A stretch of 31,251 nucleotides of DNA. It comes from an uncultured Clostridia bacterium (lineage in GTDB: Bacteria; Bacillota; Clostridia; Christensenellales; Borkfalkiaceae). Position numbers and translations under genes: made by a program. Position 1 is the stretch's first letter. The number at the start of each line of letters is the position of its first letter. The notes beneath the pieces are model-generated. The model was not told where the DNA came from. It saw only the letters and a list, made by a program, of their open reading frames with translations, and made no database searches. This document shows, one piece after another, positions 17,059 through 24,952 of this stretch. The stretch covers positions 1 through 31,251 of the forward strand of contig CAUHGY010000017.1 of the NCBI GenBank assembly GCA_959605945.1, given 5' to 3'.

Positions 17059-18174
17059 CTAAAAGCATTGCTGCAGATCTATAAAAACGGCAAACAGAAG
17101 TATCAGAACAAACCCTACGGCATGTATTATACCTTCCACTCTGCGGTTGAGCGGTTTTTTTCTGATCCATTCGATGAGGCAGAAAATAACTCTCGAACCG
17201 TCGAGCGCCGGAACGGGGAGCAGGTTGAAAACCGCAAGGTTGACGCCGATAAATGACGAGATATACAAAAGATACCACAGTCCGCCCGTTTTTATGGCAT
17301 TAGCGGTTACGGCGATGGTGGTCACGGTGCCGCCCATAGAACCGATGCCGAGTTTGCCTGTAAGTAGCTGACCGAGCACGGTGAAAATGGTTCCCGCAAG
17401 TTTAAATGAATATTCGAAACTTCTGCCGATGGTCGGAAAAAATCCGAACCGCACGTTAGTGGAATACAGTCCGCCGTTTAGCCGGTCGTTCTCGTCGATG
17501 CGATATGCGCCGAGAGCGCGGTATAAGAGGTCGATGTCTTCCACGTTTTCGAAAGATGTATTTTCGCGGAGCATTATTTTGACGGCGACGTCTTTGCCGT
17601 CTCGGCGCACTGTGAAATCAACGAGGTCGCCTTTTTCTCTGCCTCCCACGGCTTTCATGAGATCCGTCGTCAGATAAACGTTGGAGCCGTCGGCTTTTAT
17701 GATTATGTCATCGGTCTGAAAGCTGTATTCGGCTGCAAACGACGGGTCGTCGTATACGTAATGGGTGATGACCGACGGCTGGCCGTATACGCCGAACATA
17801 AGCATTATTATCAAAACGGCGAATATATAGTTCATAAATGCGCCCGCGATCAGAACGAGAATGCGTTGCCACGGTTTTTTATTGTTGAAAGCCGCAGGAT
17901 CGTCATCGTCGGCGTCTTCGCCTTTAAAAGCGCAGAATCCGCCGAGAGGAAGCGCTCTTATTGAAAAGATTTCGCCGTTTTTCTTGACGCGTTTGAAAAG
18001 TTTGGGGCCGAATCCTATTGCGAATTCCTCAATCCCGAAACCGAATAATTTGCCGACGATATAATGCCCGAATTCGTGCACGGTTATCATTAAAAGCAGC
18101 ACGAGTACGGCAATCAGAACATATCCGATGTACTGCATTATTTCGCCGAAAGAAGCAAGCAGTAAAAAATTCAT
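17059..18174 (-). CDS. rseP: RIP/site-2 family membrane zinc metalloprotease RseP
   Basis: 371 residues. The first membrane segment carries the zinc site HEFGH (H33, E34, H37). A second membrane segment lies around 105-125 (ILVLIAGAFMNYIFAVLIIML). A PDZ-like domain follows (DIIIKADGSNV, DLVDFTVRRDGK), then two C-terminal membrane segments with the third zinc ligand in NLLPVPALDGSR. The family cuts membrane-anchored regulators and signal-peptide remnants within the bilayer. The ATG directly abuts the dxr stop (TAAATG), with GGAG just inside the end of dxr, so the two are coupled. It is the last gene of the pyrH operon; no clear terminator was seen after it before the gdhA promoter. Confidence 0.95.
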   Translation of the reverse strand: MNFLLLASFGEIMQYIGYVLIAVLVLLLMITVHEFGHYIVGKLFGFGIEEFAIGFGPKLFKRVKKNGEIFSIRALPLGGFCAFKGEDADDDDPAAFNNKKPWQRILVLIAGAFMNYIFAVLIIMLMFGVYGQPSVITHYVYDDPSFAAEYSFQTDDIIIKADGSNVYLTTDLMKAVGGREKGDLVDFTVRRDGKDVAVKIMLRENTSFENVEDIDLLYRALGAYRIDENDRLNGGLYSTNVRFGFFPTIGRSFEYSFKLAGTIFTVLGQLLTGKLGIGSMGGTVTTIAVTANAIKTGGLWYLLYISSFIGVNLAVFNLLPVPALDGSRVIFCLIEWIRKKPLNRRVEGIIHAVGFVLILLFAVFIDLQQCF

Positions 18175-19311
18175 TTACACTCCGAATAATTTTGTTACAT
18201 AGTCTCTCGCAAAAGCGTTTGCTGCGAGAACGTCGCCGAGATTTTTGCAAACTCTGTTTGGAAAGGCGTTCAAGGCGCCGTCTATTGCTCTGTAAATGTC
18301 GCCGAAGGCTATTTTTTCTTTTAGAAACAGCTCTGCCGCGGCATCGTTGGCGCCGCCTGCGACGGCAGGGTACAAGCCGCCCGCTTTTCCGGCGTTTACT
18401 ACGAGCCCGAAACAAGGAAAGCGTTTAAAATCGGGGGCGCTGAAAGTTAGTGTGCGCAATGCTGCGAAATCTAAACCTTTCACGTCGGTTTCCAGCCTGT
18501 CGGGATAGGTGAGAGCGAGCTGAATGGGCAGTTCCATGGACGGGTAGCTCATCTGAGCCATAACGGCGCCGTCATATAGCTCTACCATAGAGTGTATGAT
18601 GCTTTCGCGGTGAATTATTACGTCTATTTTCTCGAAAGGCGCGCTATACAGCCATTTGGCCTCGATCACTTCGAAGGCTTTGTTGACGAGAGTTGCGCAG
18701 TCTACGGTGATTTTCGCGCCCATCTGCCAGTTGGGGTGCTTCAAAGCGTCTTTGGCGGTAGCATGTAACAGTTGTTCTTCGCTGTAATCCCTGAAAGCGC
18801 CGCCGCTTGCAGTGAGAATAAGTTTTTTAAAAGGCGCGTCGAATTTGAATCCGAGCGCCTGCCATATTGCCGAATGTTCGCTGTCTACGGGCAGTATGCG
18901 TACGCCCGCTTCTTTTGCCCGTCGCATAACGATTTCGCCCCCCGCGACGAGGCTTTCTTTGTTGGCGAGAGCAATGTCCACGCCTTTTTCTATTGCGTCC
19001 GCCACGGCGATTATGCCTGTAAAACCCACAAGGGCAACCACCGCTAAATCTGCATCTTCCGTGACGGCGTTGACGAACGCGTTTTCACCGAAGAAAAATT
19101 CTGTCCGCGGGGAAAGATTTTTCAGCCTATCGTCGTAAACGGACAGCGTGGCGATTTCCGGTTTGAATTCTTTTACCTGCTCGCAAAACAGGTCGGCATT
19201 GTTTCCTGCCGCAAGCGCGACCACTTTGAATTTGTCGCTGTGCCGTCTTATTACGGAAAGCGTCTGTCTGCCTATGGAGCCGGTGCTGCCGATAATTGCT
19301 ATTTTTTTCAT
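18175..19311 (-). CDS. dxr: 1-deoxy-D-xylulose 5-phosphate reductoisomerase (IspC)
   Basis: 378 residues. The N-terminal NADPH fold is GSTGSIGRQTL (8-18). Metal and substrate site motifs are ANKESLVAGGEI and PVDSEHSAIWQAL, followed by LTASGGAFRD and HPNWQMGAKITVDCATLVNKAFEVIEA (a continuous family block spanning the hinge). It converts DXP to MEP, the committed step of the non-mevalonate isoprenoid pathway, and so feeds UppS in the same operon. The start lies 1 nt after the cdsA stop (TGATATG). Length and motifs are normal. Confidence 0.96.
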   Translation of the reverse strand: MKKIAIIGSTGSIGRQTLSVIRRHSDKFKVVALAAGNNADLFCEQVKEFKPEIATLSVYDDRLKNLSPRTEFFFGENAFVNAVTEDADLAVVALVGFTGIIAVADAIEKGVDIALANKESLVAGGEIVMRRAKEAGVRILPVDSEHSAIWQALGFKFDAPFKKLILTASGGAFRDYSEEQLLHATAKDALKHPNWQMGAKITVDCATLVNKAFEVIEAKWLYSAPFEKIDVIIHRESIIHSMVELYDGAVMAQMSYPSMELPIQLALTYPDRLETDVKGLDFAALRTLTFSAPDFKRFPCFGLVVNAGKAGGLYPAVAGGANDAAAELFLKEKIAFGDIYRAIDGALNAFPNRVCKNLGDVLAANAFARDYVTKLFGV

Positions 19312-19312
19312 A

Positions 19313-20152
19313 TCAAACCAAAAGAAATACTATATATATCAGCACGCTTGCAAAAAGCATGCCGTCTATTCTGTCCATGATGCCGCCGTGGCCGGGCATT
19401 ATGTTTCCCATGTCTTTTATGCCGCATCTGCGTTTTACGAAACTTTCGAAAAGATCGCCGATCTCGGTCAGGATGCTGGCGAAAAGCCCCACGAGAACAA
19501 ACAGCAGCGCAGGGGAGAAAAAATCAAGGGTAAGCGCGTCGTTTTTAAATACAAAATATACCAGAAGCGAACCGATTGCCCCGCCGACGACGCCGCCGAC
19601 CGCACCCGACCAGGTTTTTTTCGGACTGAGCCGCGGGCACAGCTTTTTGCCGCCTATGAGACTGCCTGTCAGAAACGCCATTGTGTCGGAACACGGAGAA
19701 ATAACGAATAGCGTCAGCAATGCCAGAAAGCCTTTGGGTTCGGGCAGGGCATTGGAAAGCAGCATGGTAAGCGCAAGAAGCGACGGATAAGCGAGCGGCA
19801 GCGCGCTAACGGCAAAAGTCTGCATGTCGGTTTTTTCTATAAGACATCTTACAGCAAGAACGATAAGCGAAAGAGCCGCGAAGTTGAGAGCGAAAAGCCA
19901 GCCCTTTCCTTCAAACAGGAATTGGTCGGCAACAAAAAAAACAGGCGTAAAGAGCAAAGCGTAGACGGTAGAGCCGACGACGGTGCCCTTAACGGAGAAA
20001 GGGGAAACCGCCCTCGCGACTTCGAACGTTCCCGCCGCGATAAAGAAATATATTAAGATGTCGAACAGCTGCGGATAAGGCGTGAGCTGCCTCAGAAGGA
20101 AAAATCCCGTGACCACGGCCACGTAAACAGCACTGGAAATCAGTCTTTTCAT
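19313..20152 (-). CDS. cdsA: Phosphatidate cytidylyltransferase (CDP-diglyceride synthase)
   Basis: 279 residues, almost entirely hydrophobic helices with about eight membrane spans. The CdsA signature is present near the C-terminus: SFVKRRCGIKDMG followed by PGHGGIMDRIDG, with SPKKTWSGAVGG before it. It makes CDP-diacylglycerol from phosphatidate and CTP for phospholipid synthesis. It sits 18 nt after uppS with AAGGAA as ribosome site, in the usual uppS-cdsA-dxr-rseP order of Firmicutes. Confidence 0.95.
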   Translation of the reverse strand: MKRLISSAVYVAVVTGFFLLRQLTPYPQLFDILIYFFIAAGTFEVARAVSPFSVKGTVVGSTVYALLFTPVFFVADQFLFEGKGWLFALNFAALSLIVLAVRCLIEKTDMQTFAVSALPLAYPSLLALTMLLSNALPEPKGFLALLTLFVISPCSDTMAFLTGSLIGGKKLCPRLSPKKTWSGAVGGVVGGAIGSLLVYFVFKNDALTLDFFSPALLFVLVGLFASILTEIGDLFESFVKRRCGIKDMGNIMPGHGGIMDRIDGMLFASVLIYIVFLLV

Positions 20153-20170
20153 TAACAGTTCCTTAATTGT

Positions 20171-20857
20171 CTATATTTTGCCGAACCGTCTCTTTCTCGC
20201 CCCGAAATCGGCCAGTGCTCTGTCAAACTCGCTTTCGTCGAAATCGGGCCACAAAACGTCGGTAAAGTACAGTTCGCTGTATGCGCACTGGTAGAGCATG
20301 AAGTTGGAAAGCCGCAATTCTCCGCCTGTGCGGATTATCAGATCAGGGTCGCCGAAAGGGGCGGTATACAGTTCCTGCGAGATACTTTCCGCGGTAATGC
20401 TTTCGCCGCGCGCGATAAGTTTATTGACGGCGGCGGCAATTTCCTGACGCCCGCCGTAATTTATGCCGACGTTGAGAACGCGGCCGGTGTTATGTTCTGT
20501 TTTCTTCATGTCATCGGCGATAATTTTCTGCAGATCGGGAGTCAGCGCCGTAAGATCGCCCATGACATAGAGACGCACGTCGTTTCCGAGAACTTTTCTG
20601 ATGAATTTTTTAAAATACGTTTTTAAAAGTTTCATCAGTTCGTCGACTTCTTCTTTGGGGCGTGCCCAATTTTCCGAAGAAAAAGCGTAAAGAGAAAGCG
20701 TTTTTATGCCGCGGGAAAAGGCATGCGACACTATTTTATCGACATTGGCGGAGCCGGCGCTGTGTCCGTAAGAGCGTTTTTTTCCGCGCTGAGCCGCCCA
20801 TCTGCCGTTGCCGTCCATTATTATACCTACGTGTGCGGGTATTTTGCCGTTATCCAT
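20171..20857 (-). CDS. uppS: Undecaprenyl diphosphate synthase
   Basis: 228 residues from ATG 20857. The open frame runs 31 codons further upstream inside frr, but the family begins at the IPAHVGIIMDGNGRWA block, and the ATG overlaps the frr stop by one base (TGATG), so 20857 is chosen; AAGGA lies inside the frr end. D15 in MDGNGRW is the Mg/diphosphate-binding Asp. LYAFSSENWARP, GINYGGRQEI, PDLIIRTGGELRLSNF and YFTDVLWPDF are all present. It condenses isopentenyl-PP units onto farnesyl-PP to give the C55 lipid carrier for cell wall synthesis. Confidence 0.96.
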   Translation of the reverse strand: MDNGKIPAHVGIIMDGNGRWAAQRGKKRSYGHSAGSANVDKIVSHAFSRGIKTLSLYAFSSENWARPKEEVDELMKLLKTYFKKFIRKVLGNDVRLYVMGDLTALTPDLQKIIADDMKKTEHNTGRVLNVGINYGGRQEIAAAVNKLIARGESITAESISQELYTAPFGDPDLIIRTGGELRLSNFMLYQCAYSELYFTDVLWPDFDESEFDRALADFGARKRRFGKI

Positions 20858-21432
20858 CAGACGACCATTATATCCTTTTCTTTTTCCTGCTCGAGTTTGT
20901 CTATTTTTTCCACGGCTTCGGATATGGCCTTGTCTATTTCTTTTTCGCAAAGCGCGTGTTCGTCTTCTGAAAGTTCTTTATTGTTTTTCATTTTTTTGAT
21001 GGCGTCCATACTTTCGCGGCGGACGTTTCTGACCGCTACTTTTGCGTCTTCCGCCATTTTTTTGACCTGTTTTACCAACTCTTTCCTGCGCTCTTCCGTA
21101 AGCGCGGGGAATACCAGTCTTATCACTTTTCCGTCGTTGGTAGGGGTTATGCCGAGATTTTCGGCAAGGAGCTGTTTTTCGATCACTTTAAGCATGCTTG
21201 CATCCCAGGGCGATATAACAAGTATTCTGCCTTCGGCGACCGAAATGTTGCCTACCTGGTTGATGGGAGAAGGCGTGCCGTAGTAATCCACCGTAACCTT
21301 GTCGAGAATGTGCGGGTTTGCTCTGCCTGCGCGTATGGTAACATACTCCGAATTGAGCACGGATACCGTTTTTTCTGTTTTTTCCAAAAGCTCCATCATA
21401 ATTACTTCGTACTGTTCGTTTTCTATTGCCAT
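20857..21432 (-). CDS. frr: Ribosome recycling factor
   Basis: 191 residues, against about 185 in most bacteria; the N-terminus is a few residues longer. Family blocks are seen: TIRAGRANPHILDKV, YYGTPSPINQVGNI, ISPWDASMLKVIEKQLLAENLGITPTNDGKVIRL (domain II) and LTEERRKELVKQVKKMAEDAKVAVRNVRRES. It splits post-termination ribosomes together with EF-G. AAGGAG precedes the start. It follows pyrH after 106 nt that hold a strong hairpin, and is coupled to uppS by a one-base stop/start overlap. Confidence 0.96.
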   Translation of the reverse strand: MAIENEQYEVIMMELLEKTEKTVSVLNSEYVTIRAGRANPHILDKVTVDYYGTPSPINQVGNISVAEGRILVISPWDASMLKVIEKQLLAENLGITPTNDGKVIRLVFPALTEERRKELVKQVKKMAEDAKVAVRNVRRESMDAIKKMKNNKELSEDEHALCEKEIDKAISEAVEKIDKLEQEKEKDIMVV

Positions 21433-21466
21433 AATTTTCTCCTTTATTCGACATATTTATTATATG

Positions 21467-21500
21467 CCCGTATCGGCGGATGGAACCGCCGGGATACGGG
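21467..21500 (-). other. Hairpin between pyrH and frr
   Basis: An 8-bp arm (21467-21474 with 21493-21500) stacks on a 5-bp arm (21475-21479 with 21486-21490), with a 2-nt bulge and a 6-nt loop. No T run follows on the - strand, so it is not an ordinary terminator. It may protect or process the mRNA between pyrH and frr. TATAAT-like bases lie just after it on the - strand. Confidence 0.55.
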
Positions 21501-21538
21501 AAAAAAGACTTTTCGATCCGTCCTTCGGATGCAGTGAT

Positions 21539-22246
21539 TTATTTTATCAGCGTGCCTATTTTTTCGCCGGTCACGGCTCTTAAAAGCGCGTCTTTTTCGA
21601 ACAGTCCGAAAGCAAGAACGGGTATGTTGTTTTCCATACACATGGTTATCGCCGTCGTGTCCATCGCGCGGAGATTTTTTTCTATGAACTCTCTGTAAGA
21701 AACGCTCTCGTATTTAACGGCGTTTTTGTTGATTTTGGGGTCGGAGTCGTAAATGCCGTCCACGTTTTTGGCAAGAAGCAGAATGTCGGCGCCGATTTCC
21801 GCCGCCCTTAGCGCGGCCGCGGTATCTGTCGTAAAGTACGGGTTGCCCGTGCCGCAGGCAAATATGACAATGCGGCCTTTATGAAGGTGACTCATCGCTT
21901 TGCGCAGAATATAGGGTTCGGCAACGCGGGTAATTGTCAGCGCCGTCTGCACACGGGTAGGGGCTCCTTTTCTTTCGAGCGCGTCCTGTATGGCGAGCGC
22001 ATTGATTACGGTTGCCAGCATTCCCATGTGGTCGGCCGCGCTTCTGTCCATCTCGGTGCCTTGTTTGCCGCGCCAGAAATTACCGCCGCCGACGATTATT
22101 CCTATTTCGACGCCTAATTTTTTTACCGCTATGATCTGGTCGGTCACTTCCGATAAAACGCCTTCGTCGATTCCGTTGCCTTTTTTGCCGGCAAGCGCCT
22201 CGCCGGAGAGTTTTATGATAACTCTTTTGTAAATGCTTTTTGCCAT
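21539..22246 (-). CDS. pyrH: UMP kinase (uridylate kinase)
   Basis: 235 residues starting MAKSIYKRVIIKLSGEAL; CAAGGAGC just upstream of ATG 22246 decides the start over an in-frame ATG at 22288. Amino-acid-kinase fold motifs: KLSGEALAG, IIVGGGNFWRG, ADHMGMLATVINALA, FACGTGNPYFTTDTAAALRAAEI, LLAKNVDGIYDSDPK and AMDTTAITMCMENNIPV. It phosphorylates UMP to UDP and is the hexameric bacterial type. It is the first gene of the operon that runs to rseP, behind a good promoter. Confidence 0.97.
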   Translation of the reverse strand: MAKSIYKRVIIKLSGEALAGKKGNGIDEGVLSEVTDQIIAVKKLGVEIGIIVGGGNFWRGKQGTEMDRSAADHMGMLATVINALAIQDALERKGAPTRVQTALTITRVAEPYILRKAMSHLHKGRIVIFACGTGNPYFTTDTAAALRAAEIGADILLLAKNVDGIYDSDPKINKNAVKYESVSYREFIEKNLRAMDTTAITMCMENNIPVLAFGLFEKDALLRAVTGEKIGTLIK

Positions 22247-22311
22247 ATAAAGCTCCTTGAGAAAAAATATTTCGCGGGATAGCCCCATTTCAGTTTATTT
22301 CATTCTGAAAT

Positions 22312-22340
22312 ATTTTACCATAAAATATCCGATTTGTCTA
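22312..22340 (-). promoter_or_regulatory. Promoter of the pyrH-frr-uppS-cdsA-dxr-rseP operon
   Basis: On the - strand TAGACA (22340-22335), 17-nt spacer, TAAAAT (22317-22312). A 7-bp inverted repeat (22287-22293 with 22305-22311) follows at the start of the transcript. The pyrH ATG is about 60 nt downstream. Confidence 0.65.
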
Positions 22341-22420
22341 TATCAAAAAGCAAATATTATCAAATTAACGCAAAATACTTTAATGAAAAGGCGGGAACTT
22401 TGTCATAAACTTTTGCAACA

Positions 22421-22448
22421 TTAAAAAACGCCGCCATGAGAAGCGGCG
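22421..22448 (-). terminator. Terminator of tmcAL
   Basis: On the - strand a 6-bp all-GC stem (22448-22443 with 22434-22429) with an 8-nt loop is followed by T6 (22428-22423). It starts 27 nt after the tmcAL stop and separates tmcAL from the pyrH promoter. Confidence 0.8.
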
Positions 22449-22475
22449 CGGCAGGCAAAACGGCCGTGCAGCGAA

Positions 22476-23648
22476 TCAAATGAAAAGCATCTGATTTTCG
22501 TTTGTGTTCTCGTTTGCGGCAAGATTGTAAAGATCGTTTGCCAAAATGTCCAGCTCGAAACTTTTGAGCGCCGCTTTTTTGAGATCGGCAGCGTCGCTTT
22601 TGCGCGTCAGCACCGGTATGGTGCTGTTGGAGCAAACAAGCGAAACCAGATCTTTGCTGTCGGCGTTCACCGCGAGAATTTTAGCATACATTTTGCTTGC
22701 AAGGCAGGCTTCTGTAAAACTTTTATCGATGCCGAGCAGGTTGGCGGTGAGAATTCTTCTTATACGCGTCGAAGGGTAGCGCTTGGTAGAAACTTTTTCC
22801 ACAAGCGCGTCTATAGTGCGGTTGTCTTTAGAAAGCGCTTTGATGCGGTTTTCAAGGCCTTCGGTGCAGTCGGCTATTGCCGCAAGTTTTTGCGGCGAGG
22901 CGGTCATAAGTGCCGCCATGATAATTTTGTCGAAAGCGTGGGGATATTCCTTTAACTCTCTGTAAACATACGGGGGAAGATTTTTTTTGAGTTTTTTGAG
23001 CTGCGCCGCTTTGATGATACTGCGTATGCTCGTCGCGCTGGTAATCCCTTTTTTAAGAGTTGTGTCGTTGTGGTCGCCTTCGCGCAGCATGGGAAATATG
23101 TTTATGTCGCTTTTAAGCTTTAAAAGCGCTTTGGTATATTCAAGTCCCAGAATATTATTGGGGGAGCCGATAAGTTTTTCGTCGAGTCCGCCGCCGCCCG
23201 TGGCTTTTACGGCTTCAAACTTGGCTTTGGCAAGAGACACGCCGCTGTCGAGAGCGGCTTTCAGCGCTTTTTTAAATTCCTTGCTTTCATTGTTCATAGC
23301 CGAGGCAAGCGCCAGATAACTTTCTTTGTCGCCGCTTTCCACACCGAAACACAGACCGTCGGCTACGCCGAGCGCGTTTATTATTCCCACTGCTCCCGCG
23401 GCAAAAGTTTCGGCGTTTGCCGTAGCGAAAACCGTGGGAAGCTCTATTACCATGTCGGCGCCGGCTATGACGGCCTGCCGCGCCCGACAGAATTTATTTA
23501 GCACTGCCGGCTCGCCGCGCTGGGTGAAGTTGCCGCTCATGACGACGATGATTTTTTCGGCGCCCAACTCGTTTTTCATGTATTCGATATGTTTGAGGTG
23601 CCCGAGATGAAGGGGGTTGTATTCAGCTATGCAGGCGCATATTTTCAT
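22476..23648 (-). CDS. tmcAL: tRNA(Met) cytidine acetate ligase TmcAL (YlbM family)
   Basis: 390 residues, near the family's ~400. The nucleotidyltransferase fold starts at once: IAEYNPLHLGH with HLGH at 14-17, then VVMSGNFTQRGEPAVLNKF, ADMVIELP, FGVESGD, NNILGLEYTKAL and TSATSIRSII. The C-terminal half is helical with KRYPSTRIRRILTANLLGI. In Bacillus subtilis this enzyme uses acetate and ATP to form N4-acetylcytidine at the wobble base of elongator tRNA(Met). The ribosome site AAGGAG is clear. It is divergent from pta-ackA, which govern acetate and acetyl phosphate; whether the pairing is functional is inference. Confidence 0.93.
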   Translation of the reverse strand: MKICACIAEYNPLHLGHLKHIEYMKNELGAEKIIVVMSGNFTQRGEPAVLNKFCRARQAVIAGADMVIELPTVFATANAETFAAGAVGIINALGVADGLCFGVESGDKESYLALASAMNNESKEFKKALKAALDSGVSLAKAKFEAVKATGGGGLDEKLIGSPNNILGLEYTKALLKLKSDINIFPMLREGDHNDTTLKKGITSATSIRSIIKAAQLKKLKKNLPPYVYRELKEYPHAFDKIIMAALMTASPQKLAAIADCTEGLENRIKALSKDNRTIDALVEKVSTKRYPSTRIRRILTANLLGIDKSFTEACLASKMYAKILAVNADSKDLVSLVCSNSTIPVLTRKSDAADLKKAALKSFELDILANDLYNLAANENTNENQMLFI

Positions 23649-23706
23649 TGCGGTCTCCTTATGCCGATTTTTGCGGTTTTCGTCGCGGGGTTTTCCGCGC
23701 TTACAG

Positions 23707-23777
23707 TTGACAATTTTTTTTAAATGATGTAAAATGTTTCAGGTTGCGGAAATTTTCCGCCGTCAATAATATTATTG
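23707..23777 (+). promoter_or_regulatory. pta-ackA promoter with two leader palindromes
   Basis: TTGACA at 23707-23712, 17-nt spacer, TAAAAT at 23730-23735. Transcription should start near 23742. Two palindromes follow: GCGGAAA/TTTCCGC with one central base (23746-23760), and a perfect 14-bp CAATAAT/ATTATTG (23764-23777). Their position right after the start site suits repressor binding. The leader is about 150 nt in all. Confidence 0.65.
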
Positions 23778-23894
23778 CCGCAGCCGCGGGTAATATGACG
23801 GACGGAGAAAAATTTCTCTTTAACTGTTATTTTACAACATTTCGGGCAAAAATACAAAACTTTTTCGACTATAAATTTTGAAGGAGACGAAAAT

Positions 23895-24929
23895 ATGTCA
23901 AAGGTTTTAGAAAATATAAAGAAGCAGGCAAGCCTTAGGAACAAACACATCATTCTTCCCGAAGGAGAGGATAAGAGAGTAGTTGCGGCGGCAGCACAGG
24001 CTGTCAGAGAGAAGCTGGCAAAAATAACGCTTCTCGGCAACCGCGAAGAAATCGGGAAAAATAATCCGGGGGTAGATCTTTCGGGTATCAATATCGTCGA
24101 TCCCGTTGCTTCGGCGGATACAGATAAATATGCTGAGATGCTTTTCGAAATAAGAAAAGGCAAAATCAACAAAAAAACCGGTCTTCCCGAATATGCCGAC
24201 GTTGCCGCGGCGCGCGCAAGCATACTTAAAGACTACACAATGTATGCCGCGCTCATGCTCAAAGCCGGCGACGTAGACGGATTGGTTTCAGGCGCCTGCC
24301 ACTCGACGGCGAATACTCTTCGTCCCGGATTGCAGGTCATCAAGACTGCGCCCGGCATCAATACCGTATCCAGCAGTTTCGTCATGATCGCTCCCGGCGA
24401 AAACAAGTATCTGCCCGACGGCGTTGCCGTTTTTGCCGATTGCGCCATAAACATCGAGCCCGACGCGCAGCAGATAGCCGACATCGCTGTTTCTTCGGCA
24501 CAGACCGCAAGAGATATTGCGGGAATAGAGCCGCGCGTGGCGATGCTGTCGTTCTCGACAAAAGGGTCAGGAAACGACGACAAATACTTTAAAAGCGTTC
24601 CCAAAATGCAGCAGGCTACGGCGCTTGCCAAAGCCGCCGCACCGGATCTCATTCTTGACGGCGAATTCCAGTTCGACGCGGCCGTTGCTCCCGAAGTCGG
24701 CAAACTCAAAGCGCCCGATTCCGAGGTTGCCGGTAATGCCAACGTGTTTATATTCCCCAATATCAACGCCGGAAACATCGGTTACAAGATTGCTCAGCGT
24801 TTCGGCGGATTTTTGGCGCTGGGCCCGATTTGCCAGGGTTTTGCAAAACCCATCAACGACCTGTCGCGCGGGTGTTCGGAAGAAGACGTCGTCGCCGTAA
24901 TTGCCATAACCGCCTTGCAGGCAAACTGA
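23895..24929 (+). CDS. pta: Phosphate acetyltransferase
   Basis: 344 residues, the short single-domain form typical of Firmicutes (no DRTGG or N-terminal CobQ-like domain). Motifs: ILPEGEDKRVVAAA, DGLVSGACHSTANTLRPGLQ, MIAPGENKYLPDGVAVFADCAIN, MLSFSTKGSG, DGEFQFDAAV, GNANVFIFPNINAGNIGYKIAQR. It interconverts acetyl-CoA and acetyl phosphate. AAGGAG at 23880-23885 serves ATG 23895. ackA follows after 23 nt, giving the usual acetate-forming, ATP-yielding pair of fermenters. Confidence 0.97.
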   Translation: MSKVLENIKKQASLRNKHIILPEGEDKRVVAAAAQAVREKLAKITLLGNREEIGKNNPGVDLSGINIVDPVASADTDKYAEMLFEIRKGKINKKTGLPEYADVAAARASILKDYTMYAALMLKAGDVDGLVSGACHSTANTLRPGLQVIKTAPGINTVSSSFVMIAPGENKYLPDGVAVFADCAINIEPDAQQIADIAVSSAQTARDIAGIEPRVAMLSFSTKGSGNDDKYFKSVPKMQQATALAKAAAPDLILDGEFQFDAAVAPEVGKLKAPDSEVAGNANVFIFPNINAGNIGYKIAQRFGGFLALGPICQGFAKPINDLSRGCSEEDVVAVIAITALQAN

Positions 24930-24952
24930 AAAACAAAGAGAGGGTTGAACAG

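Noticed and set aside
18029..18415. Arg-rich ORFs on both strands over the dxr-rseP junction
   Set aside because: Out-of-frame readings of dxr and rseP, whose motifs are intact.
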